DNA of 64,000 nt from Tetranychus cinnabarinus (lineage: Eukaryota; Arthropoda; Arachnida; Trombidiformes; Tetranychidae): the NCBI GenBank assembly GCA_022266195.1, contig WHVY01000002.1, positions 7,083,001-7,147,000 on the forward strand. Direction: 5' to 3'. A program made the position numbers and the translations under genes. The notes beneath the pieces are model-generated. The model saw only the letters and a list, made by a program, of their open reading frames with translations. It was not told where the DNA came from and made no database searches. Shown in pieces: positions 13,723 to 25,482 of the stretch. Position 1 is the first letter of the stretch. The number at the start of each line of letters is the position of its first letter.

Positions 13723-14453
13723 ATGGTTCGATTCATCGAGATGTTTGATAAATATAATTACTCGTGGGATCAAGTAGTGAGAGCCTTTTGGTGTCGTTAT
13801 CCTAACCCATACAGGTGAGTTAATTTTATAACTCTAACTACCAAACCATATTCTTACTCTATGGTTTATTGTCTTTTTCATTTATTAACAGTAATCATGT
13901 GCTTACTGAAGACACCGTTGAGCGTTATGTTGATAATGAAGGCCGTCTAATAAGTAAGAGATTAATTTGCAAAACGAGTCGACCACCTGGATGGGCAGAA
14001 AGGTTCGTTCCATCAAGAATTTGTTACATTCTTGAAGAATCTATGGTTGATCCAGTTAATAAGGTTTTTGAGACCAATACTCGTAACATTGGAATGCAAA
14101 CAATAATGACAGTCGATGAAAATGTTGTTTATCGACCAGCAAATGATAATCCAAATACTACTATATCTGAACGAAAAGCTTGGATCGATTCAAATATGTA
14201 CGGTCTCTCTAAAGCTGTTCAAGCTGTTGGAACTGAAAGATTCAAGCACGGTTGTACCAAAGCTGCTAAAGGATTACAATTAGTTTTGGACGCTATGTAT
14301 TCTAATGGAGAGAATACCATAGATACTAATAATACCATTTTACACCCATTGTTAATGGAGAAACTTAAAGAGAAAGCTTTATCAATTAAGGAGAAAGCAA
14401 AATTGAAAGGAGTGCCTTTGGTTACCGTTGCTGCATGTACCCAAAATCAATAA
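13723..14453 (+). CDS. PRELID1: PRELI domain-containing protein, PRELID1 type
   Basis: Two exons, 13723-13814 and 13892-14453, encode 217 aa (human PRELID1 is 219). In animals and yeast, PRELI/Ups1 proteins pair with TRIAP1 in the mitochondrial intermembrane space and carry phosphatidic acid to the inner membrane for cardiolipin synthesis. The signature runs SWDQVVRAFWCRYPNPYSNH, then HVLTEDTVER, then WAERFVPS and LEESMVDP, the usual order of the MSF1/PRELI domain. The C-terminal part, about residues 180-205 (EKLKEKALSIKEKAK), resembles the Lys/Glu-rich helical tail of PRELID1. The intron is GT-AG and phase 2, and rejoins as PYS-NHV. The start ATG at 13723 gives MVRFIEMFDKYNY. An out-of-frame ATG at 13712 opens a 21-codon uORF overlapping the start. 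The gene converges on PRDX3 with about 370 bp between stop codons. Confidence 0.93.
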
Positions 14454-14824
14454 TACAAACAATATCTGAATCAACAAACAGATTGTAAAAAAGAAGGAAC
14501 GAATTTGCTCATTTTAATTGAAACGATAAATTATTTGATTTGTATCTTCTGGAAATCGTTGCAAATTTAGCGAAAGTGAAAGAGAGGGCAGACCGAAAAA
14601 TTTAGTAAATAATATGGATTCTAGTCTTGAAAAATGTCAATTGAAAGAAATAACATTTAAAGTTTTTGAATAAGTTTATTGGTAATTTTGTGGTGGATTT
14701 TTTACACAACTATAACTTTGATTAACACCTTTTACCCTCCCTCTTCAATTCACAGAGATGATAATTTTTCGATTTTCTCATCTAAGGTGATACACTTTTA
14801 TAACTACTCCAGTAGATTATAGTG

Positions 14825-16140
14825 TCAATTCACTTTCTCGAAGTATGATTTGGCATTCTTTGGATCAATAGTAGGAGCATTGGGTTTCCAATTAGCTGGA
14901 CAAACTGTAAATAAAAATGAAAGAAACGATAAGCAATAAATGAGATTGTTAACGCTATTTGAATTGACTTTTTCTTGATATTCAATTTGAGTTAATGTTT
15001 GACAATCAAACAAGTCTACCTGTGAATCGGTAATACATTATTCATCCTAACTCAACCAAATGATAAGTAACTTTATGTACAAGAAACTTGCGAACGAGAA
15101 AGAACATTCTAAAGGTTCTTAGACTCTTAATCTAATATTGGCATTTTGTCAATTGACTCAAACATTACTCAAGCTTATTTGCAGAATGAGTTTTAATTCA
15201 ACCTACCTTCACCATGTTTCTCAACAAATTGGAAAGCTTGTATTACACGTAAAGCCTCATCAACAGATCGACCCACTGGTAAGTCATTGATGGTAATGTG
15301 ACGAACAATACTTTTTGGATCAATCAGGAAAAGTCCTCGAAGTGCAATACCTTCTTTCTCTAATAGAACACCATAGTCTTTGGATATTTGTTTATTCAAA
15401 TCAGCAATCAAAGGAATTTGCATTTGTCCTAAACCGCCATCCTAAAGAGACGTTGACATTAGAAAAAAAAGAGTCGAATCATTAGAATGAAATGGAAACA
15501 GTAAAATAAAAGATTTCGGTAATCCAAATTTAATGAGCAAAGCAATTCCTGTTAGTTTAACTTTCAGAATATATTGCCAGACATAATCTAACTATATCTT
15601 CCTTGTAAGAGAAGATCCTATAAAAGAGTCTACTTGATTTATCACTTGAAAGATAATCATGAAAAATTTTGCTCAATGTATCTTACCTTTCGTGGAGTAT
15701 TGACCCATGCAAGATGAGTGAAATGGGAATCAACAGACACAGCAACTGGTTCAGCATTAAGAGCACGGAATTCATTTGCACGATCACTGAAAGCAATTAT
15801 CTCGGTAGGACAAACAAAGGTACTGCAAAATAAATGAAAAATAATTAAACAACAGTTTTTCGAACAGCAAGTAAAACTGTTTCATCCGAATAACTTACAA
15901 GTCCAAAGGATAGAAGAATAAGACCAAATATTTCCCTTGATAATCACTTAATTTGACGTTCGTAAATTTTTTATCAACAACTGCAGTAGCCTCGAAATTA
16001 GGAGCTGGTCGTTGGACACTGATATTCCTGAAGCTATGGAGCATAGAAGCCTAAGAATATAAATAAACAAATAATTAACCAAACTGAATGTCAAAATCGA
16101 TAGATGAAAGACTTACCCGACTTAAAACACGCTTAAACAT
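14825..16140 (-). CDS. PRDX3: Mitochondrial typical 2-Cys peroxiredoxin (PRDX3-like)
   Basis: Five exons on the minus strand: 16117-16140, 15899-16050, 15687-15822, 15207-15441 and 14825-14904, giving 208 aa. It is a thioredoxin-dependent peroxidase that reduces hydrogen peroxide. The peroxidatic Cys is about residue 63 in FYPLDFTFVCPTEI, and the resolving Cys is about 184 in VCPANWKPNAPT. The GGLG loop (106-109) and the C-terminal SYFEKVN (YF motif) are both present, features that make eukaryotic 2-Cys peroxiredoxins prone to hyperoxidation. The N-terminus MFKRVLSRASMLHSFRNISV is basic, Ser-rich and lacks acidic residues, as expected for a mitochondrial presequence, so PRDX3 is preferred over cytosolic PRDX1/2/4. 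All four introns are GT-AG with consistent phases. The gene is divergent from IRP1, about 1.36 kb away. Confidence 0.95.
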
Positions 16141-17501
16141 TGTTTAATAACTATCAAAATAACTGTTAATGAAAAAAAGTGATGGAACGACAATCAAAAC
16201 AAGGTCAACACCAAAGACTAGCAAGTTAACACATGAGTGAGGGTCTGTTTAGTAATTATGGAATGTAACAGTTAATTATTTCAGTCCAATCTACATTATA
16301 ATTCATGATGAATAAATGAATCAACAACAAATAAATTGCTTAGATATTTCAACAATTATATTTGCCCATTACTTGGAAAAATATCACGATAGTTTGAACC
16401 ATTTATTAGTTTCTTTGCAAAGCGCTGATTTAAGTTCAACCAAATGGTGCATATTGATAGACCAACTTTCAACTCAATTCATGTGATTAAAATCAGAGAC
16501 ATTGATCAGCCTCACCGAAAGTTTCTCCATGGATCTAATCGGGTTGATTGCCTCTTGAATAACCAATCCAATGTGGATAGTTGCTTGGTTTGGGAGGATT
16601 CAATTTGTGATGATGAACTTGCCAGATAGCTGATTGGGATTGCCTTTCAATATAAACTCTAGACTCTTAATCAACTTTACTAAAACCTTGAATTGACATT
16701 GAAATTGATGTTCAAGTTATCACAATTTTTCACCAGATTTTAAGATCAGATAATTTCACCCCAGAAATATCAGCTTCAAAATCAGCCCTCAAATAATGAC
16801 CCAATTAAAAGTTTTCATTCGGAAAAAATCGTCATTTGCTGTTGAAGAAGCTTAATTTTCAATTTTGGAACAATGGACTTCAAGTCATCTACTAAATTCT
16901 GTAGCTTATATTCAGCTAATTAACTAAATTAGATGGGAATAGGAATATTCTAGGAAGGTAAAACATTAAATTAAAGGTTAATTGAAAGTCAAACAATGAT
17001 TTTTTTTATGTAAGCTTGAAGAATCAAAATTGATCAGGCGACATCAAATGCAATGCAGAGGATGTTGATAGTAATTTTTGTTCAACTTTGATTATCGATG
17101 TTTGCTGTTATTCAACATTTAATACAACAAAATTGTTCAATTAGCTTTCATTGTTAATACTAAATTCATTTTCATGTTGCATTTTTCATCCAAATGAACC
17201 TGTGCTTACGTGACTTGATGAGGGAGAGGAAAGTGAGATGTTTTTTTACTACCTTTGGAATGAGAGTCACAGTTGCTGCCACACAATGAATTTACATTAA
17301 CATTGTCAATATTATCTAATCTTAAGGTTCTTACAAGTTTAATTCAATTCAATATAATACAACTTTAGTTTGTTAACTCATTGGGTACCTAAATTAGTAT
17401 TTCATTACTTCTTGCCCAGTGAATCGTGTTGCTTTGTTACCATTTCATCTTTGTTTTTCCCTTTTGTTTATACTCAACGTTTTCTATTGAAGTAAAGAGC
17501 G
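16141..17501. other. Divergent promoter interval between PRDX3 and IRP1
   Basis: About 1.36 kb separates the two start codons, so both promoters should lie here. A 61-codon open frame at 16444-16629 (+) (MVHIDRPTFNSI... ending CDDELAR) has somewhat coding-like composition, but no family similarity and no obvious splice partner. It is not called as a gene. No antioxidant-response or iron-responsive hairpin could be identified by eye. Confidence 0.4.
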
Positions 17502-20500
17502 ATGTCTTGTAAAGGTAATTTATTTTTTTACTTGATTGGAATTTCAATTTTCTCAGTGATGATTGTTATTTCGAAACTAAGCCAACATCTTGACTGAATT
17601 TCATAGTTGACTCTTTTTTGGGAAAACATGTCAATATCAGCTGTTACCATCAATTTTTTGTAACTTTGCCTAGTCTCATTTTTTCTTGTTGTCTTTCTCA
17701 ATGGTTTTTATTTCAATTATCAGGTCAAGCTTTCAAGAATTTATTAACACCATTGGAGGTTGGTGGTCAAACTTATCAATATTATGATTTGACTAAATTG
17801 GATCAAGAAAAATACCGTAAGTAGCTGCTGTTTAAGTCTTCTTTTTTTTGTTATACCTCTATGGTCATCGCTTAGTCACTACAAGCCTTACATTTTCACT
17901 TTTTTGTGTCATCTTTTGCCCATTTCAGGAAAACTTCCTTTTTCAATTCGGATTCTTCTTGAGTCGGCCATACGATCTTGTGATGGATTCCAGGTTAAGG
18001 AAAAAGATGTGGACATCATCCTTAATTGGGAACATAATCAATCAGAAAGTATTGAGATTCCATTTAATCCATCCAGGGTAATCCTTCAAGATCTAACTGG
18101 TGTACCTGCTGTTGTTGATTTTGCTGCTATGAGAGATGCTTTTCAACGTCTTGGAGGTGATCCGGATAAAGTTAATCCATTGTGCCCAACCGATTTAGTT
18201 ATTGATCATTCTGTGCAAGTTGATTACTCTAGAACGTACGTCTTGAAATTATTTTCATAATTATCCTAGTCAAATCAATCAAAACAATGTCCAATATCCT
18301 TTCTGATTAGTTGACCAAGTTCAAATCAAAAGTTAGCCATAGATATATCCTTTAATCTATAATTATTTTGATGGATCATTTTTCACCGAGAAAAAAAATT
18401 CAATCTCTATTCTTTGGATAACTTTTGACAGAACTTCTCTCATTTGAGCTGACCTCACCTTTTCCCTACATCCTTTTCTCTTCTCCTTCCCTTAACAATT
18501 TCAAAAAACATGAGACATGTACAGTGAAATGATGAGACTCGGAACCAAATACCATGGTTCTATTTTCCAGTATTTTAAACATGATAAGGCCTGGAATCGG
18601 GAAAAGTAATGGCCGAAACTCACCCTCAACTCAAGAATTCTGTGATGATTGTCAGAAAAATGGTAAATGCATGTTGGCAGACAGCTTAATTAAAAGTTCA
18701 GTTCCTGTTCGGGTGAACAATGGACATGCCAATCATATTGTTAACGATATCGAAAATTGGATTCCTCATAGTTTTGCCAAACTTCGCCAAGACTCTTGTC
18801 CCTTTCATCGACAACAATCCTTAGGGTTGGCACCTTAATTTTCTTCATCTCTCTTAATTCTTTTCAAATGTCTCCTCTTTTTCAGCTTTTGTTTCTTCTT
18901 GTTGCTAACTAATCACCAACTATTCAAAAGCTCTTTACGCTCACACTTCCATAATTCACCAGTTTTGCCATTACATCTGTTTATTTGTCTATTTTATTAG
19001 TTTTATCCTTGTTCCATGTTTCTGCTCTCTTCTCGTTCTCTGTTAATTTTCATTTATTGCTCTTACCTTTAAGAGTTTCTAAAATCAATCTACAGAGATT
19101 GTTCTCGTATAGTGATTCAAGCTGAATTGCTTGCCTTTAATTTTCCCAATTTTTATTTAGTTCGGTCCGAAAATTTCATCTGAGTTTGGTGCAACCTTGG
19201 TTTGTTCCTCCTTTCCTATCAAATCATCATTCCAATCGTTCTCTTTATTCTTAACAATATCACCATTTAAATTAACCATTATTGAACCAACCTTTCTTTC
19301 ATTTTCAACCAGAATCATCTGGGAAAGTCTTGGCCGAAGTTTAATTTTAGCAGCAAATGAAGCTCTTCGATGAGTGAAAATATTCTCAATTTCCAGTCAT
19401 CCATCAAAGAATGCACTTCAATCTATAATAATTTCACACCGTGATAATCATTGGATGCTATAAATTTTATTTCCCTTATATATTTTATAGTATTTATTAA
19501 TACTCCATATCAGGAAGTTGTAATTTATTGAATTTATTGTCCTGCTAATCTCTGTCAGAATTACGATTATAATTGTTTGCATTCGAAATCTTGAAATCTA
19601 ACGTTGATTTATTAATTTTCAATTTTATATTTGTTCTGCATGCTTATGAACAGTTTCAATTTTTTACTGTTCTTGTAAACGGTAAATAACGTCATAGATG
19701 ATTGCGAATGCTTGACTTTTCCTCCTTTATCCCATTTTAATGCTCTTACCCTTAAATAATCAACTCCTTTCAGAAATCATATTGGATTTTATCCTTTGCT
19801 TTACCATAATGTCTATCATAAAAAATTCTGGCTTTGTTATGATCTTGTCAGCGAAAGAGCAACTGATTGTGGCTGGTTATACATACATTCAATTTGTAAT
19901 GAAATTTTTCTCAACTTCCCTTTTTCCCTTCCTATTTTCAGAGCTGACTCCCTCCATCGTAATCAAGACATTGAATTTCAAAGAAATCGAGAGCGATTCC
20001 AGTTTCTCAAATGGGGCTCCAAAGCTTTACGCAACATGACCACAGTACCACCAGGATCTGGTATCTGTCACCAAGTTAATCTTGAATATCTCGCTCGAGT
20101 TGTTTTTAAATCTGAAGGTTTACTCTTTCCCGACTCATTGGTCGGTGCTGATTCTCATACTACCATGATCAATGGTCTTGGTATAGTTGGTTGGGGAGTT
20201 GGTGGAATCGAGGCTGAAGCTGTTATGTTAGGCCAATCAATTAGCATGGTTCTTCCTCAAGTTGTTGGTTACAAATTAGTTGGTAAATTACCTCCTCTTG
20301 CGACATCAACCGATTTAGTTTTAACCATTACTAAGGTAATTGATTCAAGCAAATGATTCCTTCTAGTAAATGTCATTTTCCCTTTTTCTGAATGAAATTC
20401 GCTGAGTCTTTTTGATATCTCATAGCATCGCTCGATAAACTTGCTATGAAACTCTTGGCTTTTACTCATCAATTTCTGAGATGACACCAACTCTTGTAGT

Positions 20501-22727
20501 TATTCAAATTTGGCAATCAGCTACGTTACTTGAGATTATAAAAGATCATTTACTATTTACATATTATAACATGTTGTTTATGTTTCTTAATCTATAGCAT
20601 CTTCGTCAAGTTGGTGTTGTTGGTAAATTTGTTGAATTTTTTGGTCCCGGTGTTGATGAACTATCGATTGCTGACAGAGCTACCATTGCCAACATGTGTC
20701 CAGAATATGGTGCAACCATTGGATTCTTCCCGGTTGATAATAAAGCTTTAGCTTATTTAGAGCAAACAGGACGAGGTGAAGAGCACATTAAGTATATCAG
20801 CTCGTACTTGAAAGCTGTTAAACTTTTCCGTGATTATCAAGACGCATCCCAAGATCCAATCTTCTCAGAAGTTTATGAGCTTAATCTTGCCTCTATAACT
20901 GCATCAACAAGTGGACCTAAACGTCCTCAAGATCGAGTTGCCGTAACTGATATGAAAAATGATTTTCTCCAATGTTTATCAAACAAAGCTGGTTTTAAAG
21001 GCTTTGGTATCTCAAATGAAGCATTAGATGATAAGTCATCTTTCGTCTTTGATGGGCAAGAATATGTTTTAGGCCATGGATCAGTAGTTATATCAGCAAT
21101 AACAAGTTGCACCAATACATCTAATCCATCAGTTATGCTAGGAGCTGGTCTTTTAGCTAAAAAGGCTGTTGAAAGAGGTCTTAATGTTGCTCCCTATATT
21201 AAAACCAGTATGTCACCAGGATCTGGTGTTGTCACTTATTACCTTAAAGAGTCAGGAGTTGCCCAGTATTTGGAAAAATTGGGCTTTGACATTGTCGGTT
21301 ATGGTTGTATGACTTGTATCGGTAACAGTGGACCCTTGCCTGATCCAGTGGTAGAGGCCATTGAACGTAAAAACTTGGTTGTTGCTTCAGTCCTTTCTGG
21401 TAACCGGAATTTTGAAGGTCGTGTTCATCCTAACACTCGAGCTAATTATCTTGCTTCACCATTGCTGGTTGTTGCTTATGCATTAGCTGGGACAGTTGTT
21501 ATTGACTTTGATTCATCACCACTTGGTAAAGATCAATCTGGTAATAATGTTTATTTAAGGGATATTTGGCCCTCAAGAGATGAAATTCAAGATATTGAAC
21601 AGAGATATGTTATACCTGCCATGTTTAAAGAAGTTTATTCCAAGGTTACTCAAGGCAATGAACGTTGGAATAACTTGGAAGTATCAGAATCAATCTCATA
21701 TCAATGGGATCCAGACTCAACGTACATTAAATGTCCACCATTTTTTGATAACATGACCATAGATTTACCTCCAATTAAACCGATAACAAATGCTCGAGCT
21801 TTACTTTATCTTGGTGACTCTGTTACCACTGATCATATCAGTCCAGCTGGTTCGATTGCGAGAAACAGTCCAACAGCTAAATATCTTATGGAACGCGGGT
21901 TCGTAAAATTTAACATCTAAACCCATTTTTATTTAGCTTGTTGAATCTTTTCCCACAGAAAATTAATCTTTTTCATTTGTATTTTCAGTGTTGAACCAAG
22001 AGACTTCAACTCGTATGGGTCTCGTCGTGGTAATGATGCTGTCATGGTTAGAGCTACTTTCGCCAATATTAGGCTTGTTAACAAATTAGTTTCCAAACCA
22101 GGGCCAAAAACCATTCACGTTCCAACTCGAGAAGAGGTATTTCTTTAATATGTTTCTTCTATTATCAAATGCTAATGTTTTTATATTGTTTAGCTTTTCG
22201 TTTTCGATGCTGCGGAAAGATATAAACAAGAAGGCACTTCTTTAATTATTATAGCTGGTAAAGATTATGGAAGTGGTTCCTCTCGAGATTGGGCTGCTAA
22301 AGGTCCACTACTTCAAGGAATCAGAGCTGTTATTGCTGAAAGCTATGAACGAATTCATCGAAGTAATCTCATCGGTATGGGTGTTATGCCATTACAATTC
22401 ATGCCTGGTCAAAGTGGACCCAGTTTAGGACTCACTGGCCATGAAGTTTTTACCATCGAAATGCCCGAGCCATTAGCTACTCGACAAAAAACTAAAGTTA
22501 GGGTATGTTTGAATGTTATCAATAAGAACTTATACAATTCTAATTGTACTGACATAAATGATAAGTTTCAAAGCCTAATTCAATTTTTATTTTCTCAGGT
22601 TCAAGGCAATGATCAAACTAAAGAATTCGATGTGCTTATCAGATTCGATACAGAAGTTGAACTTCAATACTACCTTAATGGAGGAATATTGCAATTTATG
22701 TTGAGAAGACTATTGAAAGAATCTTAA
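17502..22727 (+). CDS. ACO1: Iron regulatory protein 1 / cytosolic aconitase
   Basis: Constitutive exons: 17502-17514, 17724-17816, 17929-18235, 19942-20335, 20598-21898, 21989-22136, 22194-22502 and 22599-22727, giving 897 aa (human IRP1 889). With a 4Fe-4S cluster it isomerises citrate and isocitrate; without it the protein binds iron-responsive elements in mRNA. Cluster ligands are present: C440 in ITSCTNTSNP, and C506 and C509 in GYGCMTCIGNSGPLP. The active-site arginines in LSGNRNFEGR (about 539, 544) and the swivel-domain SSRDWAAKGP are kept, so aconitase activity is expected. IRP2 would have altered residues around GCSTC. Domains 1-3 (residues to about 630) are followed by the linker and domain 4. 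All introns are GT-AG with matching phases. A candidate alternative exon lies at 18571-18825 (listed separately). A poly(A) signal AATAAA is at 22814-22819. The gene converges on PARG. Confidence 0.96.
18571..18825 (+). CDS. Candidate cassette exon of IRP1 encoding an IRP2-like Cys-rich/heme-motif insert
   Basis: This segment sits in the 1.7-kb intron after codon 138 of the IRP1 gene. It follows TTCTATTTTCCAG, is 255 nt long and divisible by three, and enters and leaves in phase 2, the same phase as the flanking exons, so it can be included or skipped without frame change. It adds 85 residues: a CDDCQKNGKC cluster (cysteines 24, 27, 33 of the insert), then DIENW, then SCPFHRQQSLG rejoining ADSLHRNQDIEF. 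Vertebrate IRP2 has a 73-residue insert at the same place with three clustered cysteines and a CPFH heme-regulatory motif. The donor is GTTGGC, weak, as optional exons often are; a TAA follows 10 bases later in frame. The frame lacks a plausible life as a separate gene. Homology to the IRP2 insert is inferred from position, the CPFH and IEN matches, and Cys content. Confidence 0.68.
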
Positions 22728-23139
22728 ATCAATTACTCAAGCTCATTTACTGTGTTAATTTATTCCTCGGTTATTTTATGGAACATTCGACTTCAATAAT
22801 CTGATCAAACATAAATAAATATAAACGAAGAGACGACTATTAAACTATATACTTTTACTGGAGTAAAATGTTATTTTTCTCAATACTTTTCTATCAACAT
22901 TAACTTTTTGCTCAAAATTTATCACAATCAATGATTTTATAAAATTTCTTTTCTTCGTTCAATTTGAATGCGCAATATGTGTAAGAAAACTTGGGATAAA
23001 TAAATTAATTTAAACGAATGCGTCTTTTTTAAAAGTCAATTTTTAGTTAGATTCATGTTACTCAGTAACTGATATTATTCAAAAAAAGGAAAACAAGTTT
23101 TCATTGTTCAAGTTGATTGAAAAAAATTTACAAAAAAAT
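22728..23139. other. Convergent 3' UTRs of IRP1 and PARG
   Basis: About 410 bp of AT-rich sequence lies between two convergent stop codons. AATAAA at 22814-22819 can serve IRP1. The rest is the likely 3' UTR of PARG read on the minus strand. No gene is seen. Confidence 0.55.
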
Positions 23140-24813
23140 TCAGGATAAAAATTTTCTTTCTATATAGTCAAACAAAGGTTCCATTTCTTGATCATGGTCG
23201 AGTGAAGAAACGTAGCTTCCATAATCGAGTAAAAATTGATAAAGTTGGCCAGCGGAAACATTTTTCTCAGCTAAACTGGTAACAATTTTGTTCATATTAG
23301 TTGATAAATTAAAATCACCAAAAGTAAAATAAACGAGGTCTTTTTCATTAAGAGAAGCAGCAATCAGCTGGATAAGAGATTTTAGTTGTGGATCACCTCG
23401 ATAAACACCACAACCCCAATTACCTGTGGCAACAGCACATCTATTCTTTGGGTCTAGTTTGCGTCTTTCCATAAATGCAACATACGCTTTGATTAACTCT
23501 CTATCGATGCAACCTTTCCTGTATTGATTACGAACTTTGTCCGCTGGAAAATAGCTTGCATCCATTGCGACTATTTTGGTATAACGGCGACCCCATTCAT
23601 CGGTTGGAGTTGGATCATAATAATTACCGTCGTAAAGAAATGTATCGCCATAACCAGAATACTTATTAAACTGTTCGGTTCCTGTTATCAATAAAGCTTC
23701 ATTCTCAAGTAAAACTTCAGTAAATAACATGGAAGCCATTAACTCTGGGTTGATAACAAAACGAATCTCTTCTTGGACAAGTCCAGATCTTAAAACTCCT
23801 CCACCAACATATTTATTTGCAAAGTCCGCTTGTAACATTCCAAATCCATGAGTTTCAATCGCACCTTTCGGACAAACGCATATTCTTTTAAGGTTGTAAT
23901 TTGATGATGACCAGTTAGTAATTTCATTATCAGCCAAATAACGCCTTTCAAAGGAAACAACACCCTTTGGAGGATCACTTACAACCCGTTGAAAATAATT
24001 AACGATACATTTTAACTTTTCCAATTTACGAGTGAATCTTTCGTCATTAGGATGAGAAAACAATCTGCAATAAGTTAGATCAGAAACCCGTTAGAAGATG
24101 ATTGAATGCTCAAATTTTTATCGAACTGAATAAACTTACTTTGCAAATGAGAAATCTTGCAATTTGGCTTGCCTGTGTTCGGGGAAAGTACAAAAGAAAC
24201 CATTACAGAGCAATGAAGCTATCTGCTGTTGACTAAAAAAGAGTGAGTGATTTGTCCGCTGTTTGAGAATCGGAATTGGTTGGCGAATAAACTTGGGTAG
24301 TTCAATTGTCAATGCTATCATTTTAGGCAGAATAGAAGTAAAAAATAAATCCTTTTCAACTTCAGAGTAACAATCATCGATTAACGTCCTTAGCACATTA
24401 AAGCTCATTCTTGCCATGGAAGGGTTGTAATCTTTAATAACAGCAACTAGCTCAGTTGATGTTTTGATTTTAGAAGATGTAAGCACTTTAACAATTTTGG
24501 TCCATTGAGATGATTCGATTATTCCTTGTTTCGATTGATTATCGACACTGAAAGGCATTTTTACATATTCTTTTGTTGATGAGTTTGTTGGGGTTGAGAA
24601 AGCTGGGTAGGTAGATGACAATACCCATGCAGACGCTGTAGGTGACCAATTATACACAAACCGTACTGGATAAGGTTTAGGTGGACCATCGTCAGGTAAT
24701 GGTATTTGATAAAAGATGGTTTTATCGGATGATGGTCTCAACTCACCAAGGGAAGCACAACAATCAGGTTCTCGATTGAAACCACAATCTGATTGAGCTG
24801 AACAGACACTCAT
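23140..24813 (-). CDS. PARG: Poly(ADP-ribose) glycohydrolase
   Basis: Two exons, 24140-24813 and 23140-24064 (minus strand), encode 532 aa. PARG cleaves ribose-ribose bonds in poly(ADP-ribose) in nucleus and cytoplasm and so reverses PARP signalling. The family signature is clear: the GGG run at about residues 312-314 and tandem catalytic glutamates at 323-324 in YVGGGVLRSGLVQEEIRF. The adenine/ribose-binding region (GYGDTFLYDGNY) follows. A helical N-terminal segment (SLLCNGFFCTFPEH, KLFSHPNDERFTRKLEKLKC) matches the accessory region before the macrodomain fold. The 75-bp intron is GT-AG and phase 2. The start ATG at 24811-24813 (MSVCSAQSDC) is the first in frame after an upstream stop. The protein lacks the long regulatory N-terminus of human PARG (976 aa) and is close to the catalytic core in size. 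It is divergent from the CREC gene. Confidence 0.95.
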
Positions 24814-25482
24814 ATTTTGTAGAGACAAGCTGGTGAAAGACGCAACAATCAAAACAATTGCATGTCAAACGACATAATGTAGTTTAGTCCTTTGAAGCTA
24901 ACTGTAGAAGCAAAACTCGACGAGACAGCGAAAATGGATTTAGATTTAGCTCTAAAATTTAAAAAACTGAATATTAAGAATAAGATTGATCAAAGAGTAA
25001 AAATAATTGTTGTTGATAAAAGGAATGAAAGGATTGAAAATTCGTCTAATTCAACACATTAGTTCATAAAAAATCAGATGTTAATCGGTTTCAAACTTGT
25101 CGCGGAAACTGCCATCTATTGATTTATTCGCGAATGGGATTTCCGACTTTATCATTGAATTGTGTTTAATTCACCTAAATTAAAACTTTACAACTCTTAA
25201 TTAATTTTGATAATCACTTAAGAAAATAAAATGATTTTGATTAGATTTCAAAATTCTGTGTTATGCTAATCGATTGATCGAATCAACAAACTATAATATC
25301 GATGATTTCCAGCTGGTAACTTTAAAATGACAATAAGATTGGGTTACTGTTTTTATCGCCTTTAAAGTCGAGCTACTGTCATCTCGATATGGATTTATTA
25401 ATGCAACTATTTTATAATGTTTGATTAGCTTACTTAAATAAGGATTTTATACATTCTGTGTTAGGGTGATTGTACTGTCAAA
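24814..25482. other. Divergent promoter interval between PARG and CREC gene
   Basis: About 670 bp between two divergent start codons. AT-rich, with no open frame of note and no distinct motif I can defend. Likely holds both promoters and 5' leaders. Confidence 0.45.

Noticed and set aside
18554..18838. Stand-alone 94-codon gene inside the IRP1 intron
   Set aside because: The first ATG lies before a splice acceptor and the frame fits both neighbouring IRP1 exons in phase with an IRP2-type insert, so a cassette exon explains it better.
24814..24852. Longer PARG N-terminus beginning upstream of the MSVCS methionine
   Set aside because: The upstream frame has no ATG before an in-frame stop, so the ATG at 24811-24813 is the first usable start.
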